From: Polaromonas sp. AER18D-145
GTDB taxonomy: Bacteria > Pseudomonadota > Gammaproteobacteria > Burkholderiales > Burkholderiaceae_C
Length of the DNA: 64,000 bases
Reading direction: 5' to 3'
NCBI RefSeq assembly: GCF_002379095.1
Contig: NZ_NBZV01000034.1
Coordinates: 1-64,000 of the forward strand
In this document: positions 50,016 through 59,685 of the stretch, one piece after another
Layout: the number at the start of each line of letters is the position of its first letter
Numbering within the stretch: the first letter of the stretch is position 1
Program-made: the position numbers and the translations under genes
The notes under the pieces: model-generated
The model's input: the letters and a program-made list of their open reading frames with translations, nothing else
Told to the model about the DNA's origin: nothing
The model's database searches: none

Positions 50016-50110
50016 AAGGGTGTTTTCCTTGAAGCAAGGCAGACAGATGGGTGATTGTCCCCCGATATTCAAGTCAGCGGGCGTGCGGGCACGACTGCTA
50101 AGATTTGCCC

Positions 50111-50683
50111 ATGATCGGAAGAATAAGTGGCCTGCTGGCCGAAAAGAACCCCCCGGAACTGCTGGTGGACTGCAACGGCGTGGGTTACGAGGTGCTGGTG
50201 CCCATGAGCACCTTCTACAACCTCCCCGGTCTGGGTGAAAAAGTCTCGTTGCTGACGCACTTTGTGGTGCGCGAGGACGCACAACTCCTGTACGGCTTCG
50301 GTAGCACCAGCGAACGTGCCGCCTTTCGCCAGCTGATCAAGATTTCCGGCGTCGGCCCGCGTACCGCGCTCAGCGTGCTCAGCGGCATGAGTGTGGACGA
50401 GCTGGCCCAGGCCGTGACCCAGCAGGAAGCCGGCCGCATCATCAAGGTGCCCGGCATCGGCAAAAAAACCGCCGAACGCCTGCTGCTCGAACTCAAGGGC
50501 AAACTCGGCGCCGACATGGGCATCACGGTCAGCGTGGCCGACGACATGCAGTCCGACATCCTGCAGGCCCTGGTGGCCCTGGGTTACAGCGACCGCGATG
50601 CGGCGCTGGCGCTCAAGGCGCTGCCGAAAGACATTGGTGTCAGCGACGGCATCAAGCTGGCTTTGAAAGCCCTCGCTAAATGA
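50111..50683 (+). CDS. ruvA: Holliday junction branch migration protein RuvA
   Basis: 190 residues, full length: OB-fold ([19 protein letters not shown]), paired helix-hairpin-helix ([13 protein letters not shown] and [17 protein letters not shown]) and the C-terminal RuvB-binding domain. Binds four-way junctions with RuvB. ATG overlap with ruvB follows. Confidence 0.97.
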   Translation: MIGRISGLLAEKNPPELLVDCNGVGYEVLVPMSTFYNLPGLGEKVSLLTHFVVREDAQLLYGFGSTSERAAFRQLIKISGVGPRTALSVLSGMSVDELAQAVTQQEAGRIIKVPGIGKKTAERLLLELKGKLGADMGITVSVADDMQSDILQALVALGYSDRDAALALKALPKDIGVSDGIKLALKALAK

Positions 50684-51753
50684 GCATACAAACCGACGAC
50701 TTCGACATGTCCGGCGTGCCGCCGGTGAAGCGGGTCATGTCGGCTGCGCCGGCCTCGCCCAACGAGGAAGCGATAGAACGCGCCTTGCGGCCCAAGCTGT
50801 TCGACGACTACGTGGGCCAGTCGAAGGTGCGCGAGCAGCTCGAGATTTTCATAGGCGCGGCCCGCAAACGCAGCGAAGCCATGGACCATGTGCTGCTGTT
50901 CGGCCCGCCCGGCTTGGGCAAGACCACGCTCTCCCACATCATTGCGCACGAGCTCGGCGTGAACCTGCGCCAGACCTCGGGGCCGGTGCTGGAAAAGCCC
51001 AAGGACCTGGCCGCGCTGCTGACCAATCTCGAGAAAAACGATGTGTTGTTCATCGACGAGATCCACCGCCTGAGCCCGGTCGTCGAGGAGATCCTGTACC
51101 CCGCGCTGGAGGACTACCAGATCGACATCATGATCGGCGAAGGCCCGGCGGCGCGCTCCATCAAGCTCGACCTGCAGCCTTTCACCCTGGTGGGTGCCAC
51201 CACCCGCGCCGGCATGCTGACCAACCCGCTGCGCGACCGTTTCGGCATCGTTGCGCGGCTGGAGTTCTACAGCGCCGACGAGCTGGCGCGCATCGTGCGG
51301 CGCAGCGCGGGCCTGCTCAAGGTACCGATGGACGAAGACGGCGGTTTTGAAATTGCACGCCGTTCGCGCGGCACACCGCGCATTGCCAACCGCCTGCTGC
51401 GCCGCGTGCGCGACTATGCCGAGGTCAAGGGCGCAGGCCACATCACCCTGGACATCGCCAACAAGGCGCTGGCCATGCTGGATGTCGATCCCCAGGGGTT
51501 CGACGTGATGGACCGCAAGCTGCTCGAAGCGGTGATCCACCGCTTTGACGGCGGCCCGGTGGGCCTCGACAACATCGCCGCCAGCATCGGCGAAGAGCGC
51601 GACACGATTGAAGACGTCATCGAACCCTATTTGATCCAGCAGGGTTATCTGCAGCGCACGCCGCGCGGCCGCATCGCGACGCTGGCGGCCTACCGGCATC
51701 TGGGCGTGACACCGCCCGGAACCGGCGCAGGGTTGTTTGAACCCGGAACCTGA
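50680..51753 (+). CDS. ruvB: Holliday junction helicase RuvB
   Basis: 357 residues, AAA+ motor. Walker [14 protein letters not shown], Walker B FIDEIHRL, sensor motif [18 protein letters not shown] and a C-terminal winged helix. Overlaps ruvA by 4 bases (ATGA). Confidence 0.97.
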   Translation: MSIQTDDFDMSGVPPVKRVMSAAPASPNEEAIERALRPKLFDDYVGQSKVREQLEIFIGAARKRSEAMDHVLLFGPPGLGKTTLSHIIAHELGVNLRQTSGPVLEKPKDLAALLTNLEKNDVLFIDEIHRLSPVVEEILYPALEDYQIDIMIGEGPAARSIKLDLQPFTLVGATTRAGMLTNPLRDRFGIVARLEFYSADELARIVRRSAGLLKVPMDEDGGFEIARRSRGTPRIANRLLRRVRDYAEVKGAGHITLDIANKALAMLDVDPQGFDVMDRKLLEAVIHRFDGGPVGLDNIAASIGEERDTIEDVIEPYLIQQGYLQRTPRGRIATLAAYRHLGVTPPGTGAGLFEPGT

Positions 51754-51760
51754 ACTCCCC

Positions 51761-53065
51761 ATGAGCCTGGCACACACCCTTTCCCTGAAGCGCGGCTGGA
51801 TCTGGATGGGGGTCGCGGCCATGGTTGTGGTGGCAGCCGGCGCGGCCTGGTTTGTCCAGAAAAGTCCCCGGGTCGATGTGCTGGAACTGCGTTATGCGCC
51901 GCTGCTGCGGACCCTGCAGTTTTCTGCCCGCGTGGCGACCCTGTCGCGCGTGGACGTGGGCAGCACCGTGACCGGGCGCGTCGCCCAGGTGCGGGTGGCC
52001 GAAGGTGCGCAGGTGCGCCAGGGCGACGTGTTGGTCCAGCTCGAAACCGAGGAGCTGCGCGCCGCCGTGACGCAGGCGCTGGCTTCCGAGCGCCAGGCCC
52101 AGGCGCGGCTGGCCGGCTTGCGCAGCACCGGCCGGACGGCCGCCCAGGCCAGCCTGGCGCAGGCCGACTCGACGCTGAAGGCGGCCGCGGCCGAGCTGGC
52201 ACGCACCCAGCAGCTGGTGGCGCAGGGTTTTCTCAGCGAAGCGCGGCTCGATGAAGTCCGGCGCGCCGTCGAAGTGGCCCGTGCGCAGCAGGCCGGCGCC
52301 CGCGCACAGACCCAGGCCAACGCCGATGCCGGGACCGACGTGGCCCAGGCCCAGGCGCAACTGGCGCTGGCCAGCGCCGCCACGGCGGCGGCGCGCGCCC
52401 GCCTGGCGCAGGCGGCCGTGCTGGCACCGACCGATGCACGTGTGTTGACACGCGATGTCGAGCCGGGGCAGATTGTGCAGCCCGGCAAGGCCCTGATGAG
52501 CCTGGCGCTGGTCGGCCCCACGCAACTCACGGCGCAGGTGGACGAGCGTTTCCTCGACCAGCTGCAGCCGGGGCAGAAGGCGGCTGTGGTGGCCGACGCT
52601 TTTGCCGACCAGCGTTTTGCCGCCCGCGTGTTGTCGATTGCCCCCGCGGTCGATGCCCAGCGCGGCGCGATCGAAGTCAAGTTTGCGCTCGAGCAGCAGG
52701 CACCGGCCTTTTTGCGGGAAGACATGACCCTGTCGGTCGAGGTCGAAACCGGCCGGCGCGAACGCGCCCTGGTGTTGCCGCTGAGCGCCCTGCGTAGCCA
52801 GACCTCGCCCGCCACAGCGACGGTGCTGGTCGCCGACGCGGGTCGCGCGCAGGAGCGCCAGCTGCGCCTGGGCCTGCGCACGCTGGACGCGGCCGAGGTG
52901 CTCGAGGGCCTGGCTGAAAGTGACGCCGTGCTGCTGGGCAGCAACGTCCCGGCCGGCGCCCGGATTCGCGCGCGCGCCGTGGCCTGGACGCCGGGGCAGC
53001 CGGTCGCCAGGGCCGCGGCCACGTCCGAAGCGGGCTCGGCCATGAGCAACGCTATCGGGCGCTGA
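51761..53065 (+). CDS. Periplasmic adaptor (membrane fusion) protein of an ABC exporter
   Basis: 434 residues. N-terminal membrane anchor (about 11-30), lipoyl-like and long Ala/Gln-rich coiled-coil hairpin (about 95-205), then beta-barrel and membrane-proximal domains. RND/MacA-type adaptor. Followed 6 bases later by an FtsX-type permease and then an ATPase, so the three form a MacAB/LolCDE-like exporter. Starts 7 bases after ruvB. Confidence 0.88.
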   Translation: MSLAHTLSLKRGWIWMGVAAMVVVAAGAAWFVQKSPRVDVLELRYAPLLRTLQFSARVATLSRVDVGSTVTGRVAQVRVAEGAQVRQGDVLVQLETEELRAAVTQALASERQAQARLAGLRSTGRTAAQASLAQADSTLKAAAAELARTQQLVAQGFLSEARLDEVRRAVEVARAQQAGARAQTQANADAGTDVAQAQAQLALASAATAAARARLAQAAVLAPTDARVLTRDVEPGQIVQPGKALMSLALVGPTQLTAQVDERFLDQLQPGQKAAVVADAFADQRFAARVLSIAPAVDAQRGAIEVKFALEQQAPAFLREDMTLSVEVETGRRERALVLPLSALRSQTSPATATVLVADAGRAQERQLRLGLRTLDAAEVLEGLAESDAVLLGSNVPAGARIRARAVAWTPGQPVARAAATSEAGSAMSNAIGR

Positions 53066-53071
53066 AGCGGC

Positions 53072-54298
53072 ATGATCCCCGGGCTTGGTTTTGAATGGCG
53101 CGTGGCGCTGCGTTTCCTGCGCGAGGGGCGCATGCAGACCGTGCTCATCATCGTCGGCGTGGCAGCCGGTGTGGCGGTCATCGCCTACATTTCGGCGCTG
53201 ATCAGCGGCCTGCAGGGCAGCACCTTGACCAAGACCCTGGGCGCGCAGGCGCACATCAGCGTGCGTGCGCCGGACGACGTGGTCACGCCCGCCTGGCCGG
53301 CCGAGCCGGGCACCACCGCGCTGACCGACACCCAGCCGCGCGCCCAGCGCCTGCGCTCTGTCGCCAACTGGCAGGCGCTGCTGCCGCTGCTCGAAGCCAT
53401 GCCGGGCATCGCCGGCGTGTCCCCCATGGTGTCGGGCGCCGGCCTGGCCCTGCGCGGCGAAGCCACCCAGGCGATTGCGCTGATGGGCGTGGACCTGGAC
53501 CGCTACGACCGTGTCGTCGGGCTGCGCAGCAAGGTGATCAGCGGCACCGCGCGGCTGGCGCCGGGCGAGGCCATCGTGGGCCGTGAACTGGCGGCCGATC
53601 TGGGCGTGCGCGCCGGTGACCGCCTGACCGTGCAGACCGGCCTGGTCAGCGACTCGGTGCGTGTCACCGCGCTGGTGGACCTCGGCGTCAAGGACCTGAA
53701 CCGGCGCACCGTCATCGTGCCGCTGCGCGCGGCGCAAAACCTGCTGGGCCTGCCCGGCGGCGCCACCAGCCTGGACCTGACCGTGAAAGACGTCTGGTCG
53801 GCCCAGGCGCTGGCCAGTGACCTGCGCCAGCAGTTTCCCTACAAGATCGAAAGCTGGCAGGAGAGCAACGCGCAGCTGGTGTCTGCCCTCAACGCCCAGT
53901 CGGTCAGCACGGCGCTGATACGCGGGGTGGTGCTGGTGGTGGTGGTGCTGGGCATTGCCAGCGTGCTGGTGGTGTCGGTCGTGCAAAAGCGCCGCGAGAT
54001 TGGCATCCTGCGCGCCATGGGTGCCACGCGCGGGCAGATCCTGCGGCTTTTCCTGGTGCAGGGCGCGGTGGTGGGCGCGCTCGGCTCGGCGCTCGGCATT
54101 GCACTGGCCGTGCTGATGATCTGGCTGTTTACGACCTTCGTGCGCGGCTCCGACGGGCTGCCGCTGTTTGTCATCACACTGCCGCTGGCCACGGCGCTGC
54201 AGGTGGCGCTGATCGCTACCGTGTGTGGTGTGCTGGCCGCGGTAGCGCCGGCGCGGCGCGCCGCGGCGCTGGACCCGGCGCAGGCGATACGGATGTGA
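53072..54298 (+). CDS. ABC transporter permease, FtsX/MacB type
   Basis: 408 residues. One N-terminal membrane helix (about 24-45), a periplasmic MacB-like domain (about 50-270) and three C-terminal helices (about 285-310, 335-360, 370-395) with KRREIGILRAMGATRGQI, the mechanotransmission-type signature. Works with the ATPase encoded next. Confidence 0.9.
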   Translation: MIPGLGFEWRVALRFLREGRMQTVLIIVGVAAGVAVIAYISALISGLQGSTLTKTLGAQAHISVRAPDDVVTPAWPAEPGTTALTDTQPRAQRLRSVANWQALLPLLEAMPGIAGVSPMVSGAGLALRGEATQAIALMGVDLDRYDRVVGLRSKVISGTARLAPGEAIVGRELAADLGVRAGDRLTVQTGLVSDSVRVTALVDLGVKDLNRRTVIVPLRAAQNLLGLPGGATSLDLTVKDVWSAQALASDLRQQFPYKIESWQESNAQLVSALNAQSVSTALIRGVVLVVVVLGIASVLVVSVVQKRREIGILRAMGATRGQILRLFLVQGAVVGALGSALGIALAVLMIWLFTTFVRGSDGLPLFVITLPLATALQVALIATVCGVLAAVAPARRAAALDPAQAIRM

Positions 54299-54302
54299 CC
54301 CC

Positions 54303-55031
<729 letters not shown>

Positions 55032-55311
55032 TCCGCGGGTATCGCTGGTTAAACAGCAGAAACGCGACCCTTCTTGAGCGTCCTCAGAAGACAGTCACCA
55101 TCGATTGGGCTCAGAAAAGTTGTTTAAGAAAAGGGTGAAGAAGTCCACCGGGAAAAGCAGACATTTAACGTCCCAGGTTAACCGGCGCCGGAGCCCGAAG
55201 GCGGAGGGCACCAACATGGGCCATGGCCCTTATTCGCGTCCGCGTTGAACTGCCCGTTAGGCCGGGGCTCGCGGGCACGATGTTGAACTTTCGTTGAAAT
55301 CAACGTGGCAT
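55032..55311. other. Gap after the exporter genes, containing an attC site
   Basis: 280 bases without a gene between two unlike regions: exporter genes on the left, cassette-like gene on the right. Its central 100 bases form the attC described separately; the rest shows nothing recognisable. Confidence 0.6.
55163..55262 (-). other. Integron attC recombination site
   Basis: Read on the reverse strand the 100 bases start GCCTAACGGGC (R'' core RYYYAAC), continue AGTTCAACGCGGACGCG (L'' with an unpaired C relative to L'), carry a GGGCCATGGCCC palindrome in the loop part, and end GCGCCGGTTAACC (L') and GGGACGTTAAAT (R' core GTTRRRY). Both pairs of core boxes, their order and the extra base are those of attC sites. 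It lies 50 bases downstream of the stop of the reverse-strand gene at 55312, where a cassette attC should be. No integrase is in the window. Confidence 0.75.
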
Positions 55312-56055
55312 TCAGAGATTTTCGGAAGTGCTCGACGCATCTGTTTGTTTAAAGCTTGCCCTGATTTGATCTAGGTGGCGCCTGCTCTCTTGGAAGTCAT
55401 CGAAGACGCTCGCTTCTGATTCGATCTCTTCCCCACGGATCAGTTTTCCTTCTGCACCTGTTGCCTCGTACAGGCCTAGCCAGCATTCCCGTGCGGCATT
55501 CATCAAAGCTGCGCGAATGACCTCCTCTACATGCTTGGGGCGCGGTGTTACAAGCTCTTCGGTTAGCTTCACGCAGCTCTGAAGCCTCATTACGCATTCT
55601 TCGATAAGAAGAACGAGCTTCCCCATTGGAATTTGCATCGGGTCCAGAGACAGGAGGCGTGATCTGACTTCTCGGAGTTGTGTAGCTTCCTCTGGCCAAT
55701 AGACATGGGGGCGACCGACGGAGCGAGCGACACTTTCGCAGGTCCGCGCCGCAGAAAAGAATACGACTCTCAGCGTTCTCACTCTTCGGATTTGCTCGGC
55801 TCTTTCATCGGCCTTCTTTCTTTTGATCTCTAGTGAATGTTGGCGTTGAACGACTGCGAGCGCAGCCACGATTGCCGCGACCGATCCAATTGCTTGGATC
55901 CAAGCAGGAGCACTTGATTTGAGGAATTCGGCTACCCAGGGCCACCCAGCGACGGCGGTGAGCGCAAGGAGGGAAATTAGTCCGAGCACCGTTCCAGCCC
56001 CAAGGACGGCAACCCATCCCCCCTCTGGTTCGTGATCAGGCTGGTTTTTTATCAA
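55312..56055 (-). CDS. Hypothetical membrane protein, probable integron cassette gene
   Basis: 247 residues. Two membrane helices (about 14-37 and 48-69) followed by a long, charged, mostly helical cytoplasmic part (KRKKADERAEQIRRVRTL onwards). No family recognised. Base use is visibly lower in GC than the neighbours, and an attC lies just after its stop, so it is most likely an acquired cassette. No second attC or attI was found upstream. Confidence 0.65.
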   Translation of the reverse strand: MIKNQPDHEPEGGWVAVLGAGTVLGLISLLALTAVAGWPWVAEFLKSSAPAWIQAIGSVAAIVAALAVVQRQHSLEIKRKKADERAEQIRRVRTLRVVFFSAARTCESVARSVGRPHVYWPEEATQLREVRSRLLSLDPMQIPMGKLVLLIEECVMRLQSCVKLTEELVTPRPKHVEEVIRAALMNAARECWLGLYEATGAEGKLIRGEEIESEASVFDDFQESRRHLDQIRASFKQTDASSTSENL

Positions 56056-56368
56056 GGATAGGTCGCTTCCATCAAAATATGCTGATTTGGGACACTATAA
56101 AAAATCCTAACTCTGATATATCCCGCAAAACTGCGGAATAACATGGCGCCTTGTCAGATAACATGGCACAGAAAAATCGAAAAAGATGCTTGTAGTCATG
56201 GAATTAGCTTGATCGACTGCATGTTTACACAGGAAGATTGAATCTGACAAAGTCGCCGTCACGATTTCAGTTCAAGGTGTGCCATTCTCAGGCAACTGCC
56301 GCGTTTAGGCCAGCTCTGCGGTCACACCCTTGCTCGGGGACTCGCGCCGCCTGACTACACTGGTGCAG
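56056..56368. promoter_or_regulatory. AT-rich gap with palindrome and direct repeats
   Basis: 313 bases without a gene. Contains CCGCA-AAAC-TGCGG (56123-56136) and two direct copies of ATAACATGGC (56138-56147 and 56158-56167), 20 bases apart. This is either the promoter/operator of the cassette gene or a recombination site. Confidence 0.45.
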
Positions 56369-57109
56369 ATGAGCACCTCTCCACCACCACCCCGCGTGCG
56401 AGACCGCCTGGCTGCCTATTTCCGCAGTGGCGATGCCATGCGCAGCCGCAGCGTGAGTGATGTCGTGCTGTCGGGCACGGTTGACGTGCCTGCGCCTCCT
56501 GCCAGGCTGGTGGCCGACTGGGAAAGGGATATCTTGCTGCACCTGGAACTGGAGCCCGGCGACGTCGAGGCCTTGCCTTTGGTGCGAGCGCGTGCGCGCT
56601 GGCCGGACTACCGGCGCTGCGTGCAGGCGGTGTCGGACTGGGTACACACGCTGGGCCTGCAGGAGGTGCTGGCTTCTTCTGAGGTCGCCCTGATGGCCTG
56701 CCGCGGCGCGAGGTACCACCACGACGGCGCGCAGTATGGCGGCGCGGCCTTCTGCAATCTCTTTCTGAGCGAGGACAAGGGGCTGGACCTGCATTTTCCG
56801 GCAACAGGTTTTCGCATTCCCCTGCGCCGGGGCACGGCGGTGGTTTTCGATACCGGTCAGCCGCATGCCGTGATCGAGCGCCGCGGCCCCGGCTTTGATG
56901 CCGCCGATTTCCCAGCTGGGCAGGACTGCAGCCTGGTTTTTCTGAGCTGGGAGCTGCCCATGGAGAACACCGCTGTCGGGCAGGCATTGGGGATCCGCTT
57001 CGACACCGACCCTTCGACTGCCCTGCTGCTGGACGATGAGCAGGTCTGGCTGAACGGCGGCCCGGCCAGTGTGTGCCCGGCGTCCGGTCGGTGGTGCCAG
57101 GCAGACTGA
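56369..57109 (+). CDS. 2-oxoglutarate/Fe(II) oxygenase-like protein
   Basis: 246 residues. A His-X-Asp motif in RYHHDGAQYGG and a distal His followed by Arg in GQPHAVIERR fit the HXD...H iron site and 2OG-binding Arg of small prolyl-hydroxylase-like oxygenases; beta-strands lie between (AAFCNLFLSEDKGLDLHF). Family assignment is by pattern only. ATG 56369 is the first start before the Pro-rich N-terminus; the frame is open 13 codons further. Target unknown. It stands alone between the cassette gene and a REP cluster. Confidence 0.6.
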   Translation: MSTSPPPPRVRDRLAAYFRSGDAMRSRSVSDVVLSGTVDVPAPPARLVADWERDILLHLELEPGDVEALPLVRARARWPDYRRCVQAVSDWVHTLGLQEVLASSEVALMACRGARYHHDGAQYGGAAFCNLFLSEDKGLDLHFPATGFRIPLRRGTAVVFDTGQPHAVIERRGPGFDAADFPAGQDCSLVFLSWELPMENTAVGQALGIRFDTDPSTALLLDDEQVWLNGGPASVCPASGRWCQAD

Positions 57110-57197
57110 CCACCCCGGCGCACACTGCTTGGTGGCCCTGCCGGCTAACGCTTTCTGGCCCGTCGGCCCCCACGGATGTTTCCGTAATTCGTGACAC

Positions 57198-57300
57198 CCC
57201 ACCGTTCGGGCTGAGCCTGTCGAAGCCTTCCCTGAGCTTGACGAAGGGCCCTTCGATCCTTCGACAAGCTCAGGACAGGCCAAGCTCAGGGCGAACGGAA
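57198..57300. repeat. REP-like palindrome cluster (family A, copy 3)
   Basis: Compound repeat: CCGTTCGGGCTGAGCCTGTC..., CCCTGAGCTTGACGAAGGG, CTTCGACAAGCTCAGGAC, AGCTCAGGGCGAACGG. Two nested copies of the family seen at 7792 and 34222. The rest of the 57110-57329 gap shows nothing else. Confidence 0.9.
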
Positions 57301-57329
57301 GTGGATTGCTGTCGTGATTTATGGAAGTC

Positions 57330-57572
57330 TCAATGATTGCCCATTTTTCCCTGGAGCACGGCCACCAGATGGCCCTTGGCCTCGGCCAGCTGTGCCTTGT
57401 CGCTGTCGTGCACCTTTCGGAAAAATGCGGCGCATTCGGCGGAGCCGGCCTGCTCGGCATCCTTGATGTACTGGTCGTAGGCCATGAGCGCTTGCGCCTT
57501 GTTCTGGATCAGCGTGATCCAGTCATATTCCAAGTTGCTGATGGGGTGGCGGTCGGTGGATTGCTCTTGCAT
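57330..57572 (-). CDS. Small helical protein
   Basis: 80 residues. AGGAG about 5 bases before ATG 57572 and normal coding bias support a real gene. Sequence is helical with EYDWITLIQNKAQALMAYDQY and KVHDSDKAQLAEAKGHL, a pattern like one half of a four-helix (ferritin-like) bundle, but no metal ligands can be assigned. Lies 113 bases downstream of the start side of the hydroxylase fusion gene's 3' end on the same strand. Function unknown. Confidence 0.6.
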   Translation of the reverse strand: MQEQSTDRHPISNLEYDWITLIQNKAQALMAYDQYIKDAEQAGSAECAAFFRKVHDSDKAQLAEAKGHLVAVLQGKMGNH

Positions 57573-57685
57573 GAAAACTCCTGTTGAAATGCAAAAGCAT
57601 AGGAAGCCGGGGGGCCGCCATCTGTAGGCCCGCACCGACGGATGCGCTTCCCTATCGCCGCGAGATGCACGTTGCGGCTGTGCGC

Positions 57686-59410
57686 TCAGCTCGTTCGCTG
57701 CCCTGAAGTGGCGGGCCGCGCGTTGTGCACGATCAGGAGCTGCGCGATGTAGTAGGTGCCCAGCACCCACAGCTGTGCCATGGGCAGGGGCTGGGCGAAC
57801 TTGTTGGTTGCCAGCAGCGCGTCACTGAGCATGAAAAAGCCGGCACCGATGGCCACGCCCAGCGATGCACGGTCACGCAGCACCGTGGCCCGGCCGATCG
57901 CCTGCGCGGCCATCAATGCAATCACGATCACGTAGGCGGCCACGGCAAAACGCAGCACCGGGTTGAGCCCGTTGAGCAGGAAGGCGTACATCAGCGCACC
58001 GACGCCCAAGGTGGCGGCCAGCGCGCGCCGGCTTGGAAACCAGGGCTGGCCCTGCTTGAACAGGGCGATGTAAAACAGGTGTGCGATCAGGAAAGACAGC
58101 AGACCGGGGATGAAGAAGCCCGGAAATATCAGAAAGCAGTCACCAGCCAGTGAAAAGGCCAGCCCCGCCAGAAGATATATATCAAATCTGCCTGAAACCC
58201 TTGTGGAATAAGCGCGAGTAGCTACAAAAACAAGAGCAAAACCAAGCGCCAGCGGCTTGAACACGCGGTGCAGTTCCACCAGTCCCAAGGTGCTGGTTGC
58301 CGTTGCCAGTGCCGCGGCCTCGATCAGCAGCACCTCGGTCATCGTCAGGCGGCCCTGCAGCGCAGCGCCCACGGCCCAGAGCCCGGTGGCCAGCACCCCC
58401 AGCCAGATCGCCGAGTGCGAGGCCGGCAGGCTGTCGGCGTACCAGAGGAACAGGGCGACGCCCTGCAACAGCAGGACAAACTGCACGGCGCCGAACCACA
58501 TCAGGGGGCGGCTCATGGTCGGGTGGTAACGCTGCAGCCGCGTGATGTCAAAAGGCGGTTTGGGAAAACGCGCGCTCACGTCAGCCGGGCGCCAACCGGG
58601 CGGCTTGAACCAGATGCGGAGCTTGTCGCCCCAGTTCCTGGCGTGCCAGGCGTCTTTGGCGAGGGCCCAGTACACCTCGGCGTTGGACCACAGCGGGTCC
58701 CAGCTGTTGAGCGGGCTGCGTGTGCCGTAAATACATTTCTCGTCTTCCTCGCGGAAGCTGCCGAAGAGCCTGTCCCAGACGATCAGGATGCCGCCGTAGT
58801 TCCTGTCGACATAGTTGTCGTTGACCGCGTGGTGCACCCGGTGGTTGGACGGCGAGCAGAACCAGCGGTCGAACCAGCCGAGCTTGGGCACGTGTTCGGT
58901 GTGCACCCAGAACTGGTAGAGCAGGTCGATCAGCACGACCACGCCGAAGACCAGCGGCGGCACGCCGGCAATCGCCATCGGCACGTAGAAAATCCAGCCG
59001 AGCAGGGCGCCGCTGCTGGTCTGGCGCAGCGCCGTGGACAGGTTGTAGTCCTGGCTCTGGTGGTGCACCACATGCGCGGCCCAGAAGACCGCGCTTTCAT
59101 GGCCGGCGCGGTGCAGCCAGTAGTAGCAGAAGTCGTAGAAGACCAGGGCGATCAGCCAGCCGTACCAGGTGGTCCAGAAGGCTTCGTCGGGAAACAGCGC
59201 CACCGACGAATAGATGGCGGTGTAGATGCCGATGCGGAACAGCCGCGTGAACACCGCGCTGATCTGGCTCAGCATGCCCAGGCTGATGCTGTTGATCGCG
59301 TCGCTCAGGCGGTAGGTGTTGCGGCCCTTCGCATAGCCCCAGGCGAACTCGATCGCGATCAGCAGGAAAAAAACCGGGGTGGCGAGGACGATGATCTGGC
59401 TTGGGGTCAT
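57686..59410 (-). CDS. Fatty acid hydroxylase (sterol desaturase/alkylglycerol monooxygenase-like) fused to a YhhN lysoplasmalogenase-like domain
   Basis: 574 residues, integral membrane protein. Residues 1-300: di-iron hydroxylase of the sterol desaturase family with His boxes HRAGH (100-104), HVVHH (113-117), H170/H173 and HRVHH (190-194), followed by helices to about 375. Residues about 385-563: YhhN (TMEM86) domain with the two conserved acidic motifs GD (Asp424) and SD (Asp530). Alkylglycerol monooxygenase cleaves ether lipids by O2 oxidation, and TMEM86B/YhhN cleaves the vinyl-ether bond of lysoplasmalogens, so both halves point to ether-lipid turnover. That joint role is inference; the hydroxylase could also act on other lipids. 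A family E repeat sits in frame at the junction (about 393-411). Confidence 0.82.
   Translation of the reverse strand: MTPSQIIVLATPVFFLLIAIEFAWGYAKGRNTYRLSDAINSISLGMLSQISAVFTRLFRIGIYTAIYSSVALFPDEAFWTTWYGWLIALVFYDFCYYWLHRAGHESAVFWAAHVVHHQSQDYNLSTALRQTSSGALLGWIFYVPMAIAGVPPLVFGVVVLIDLLYQFWVHTEHVPKLGWFDRWFCSPSNHRVHHAVNDNYVDRNYGGILIVWDRLFGSFREEDEKCIYGTRSPLNSWDPLWSNAEVYWALAKDAWHARNWGDKLRIWFKPPGWRPADVSARFPKPPFDITRLQRYHPTMSRPLMWFGAVQFVLLLQGVALFLWYADSLPASHSAIWLGVLATGLWAVGAALQGRLTMTEVLLIEAAALATATSTLGLVELHRVFKPLALGFALVFVATRAYSTRVSGRFDIYLLAGLAFSLAGDCFLIFPGFFIPGLLSFLIAHLFYIALFKQGQPWFPSRRALAATLGVGALMYAFLLNGLNPVLRFAVAAYVIVIALMAAQAIGRATVLRDRASLGVAIGAGFFMLSDALLATNKFAQPLPMAQLWVLGTYYIAQLLIVHNARPATSGQRTS
58177..58232 (-). 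repeat. Family E short repeat inside the hydroxylase-YhhN gene
   Basis: On the reverse strand TTTTTGTAGCTACTCGCGCTTATTCC, then AAGGGTTTCAGGCAGATTTGATAT, a good match to the family pattern. Read in frame at the start of the YhhN domain. Confidence 0.65.
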
Positions 59411-59685
59411 CCTGCCATTTTGTCGCAGCGCAGGTCAAAGCGCCTCTGGCAACAACCCTGATAACGGGCTTAGCCAAACCGTACTCTTTGCAGTCTCTTG
59501 CCCAGCCTGCAAGGCAGGACCGACAGTGAGACCCCCAGCGGTTTCGTTACGGACAAACTGCTCTTCGCGGTAATCTATTGGCCATACAGAAAAACTTCAG
59601 CCCGCCATATTCAATTCAACGCCGGTCACGTTACATTCCACGTAAGCATCCGGCCAAGTGCTGTGGAGTGGGAAAATAGACATAC
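59411..59685. other. Divergent gap between the fusion gene and the AT-rich gene
   Basis: 275 bases; nothing recognised except a short AT-richer stretch before 59686. Holds the promoters of both divergent genes by position. Confidence 0.3.
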
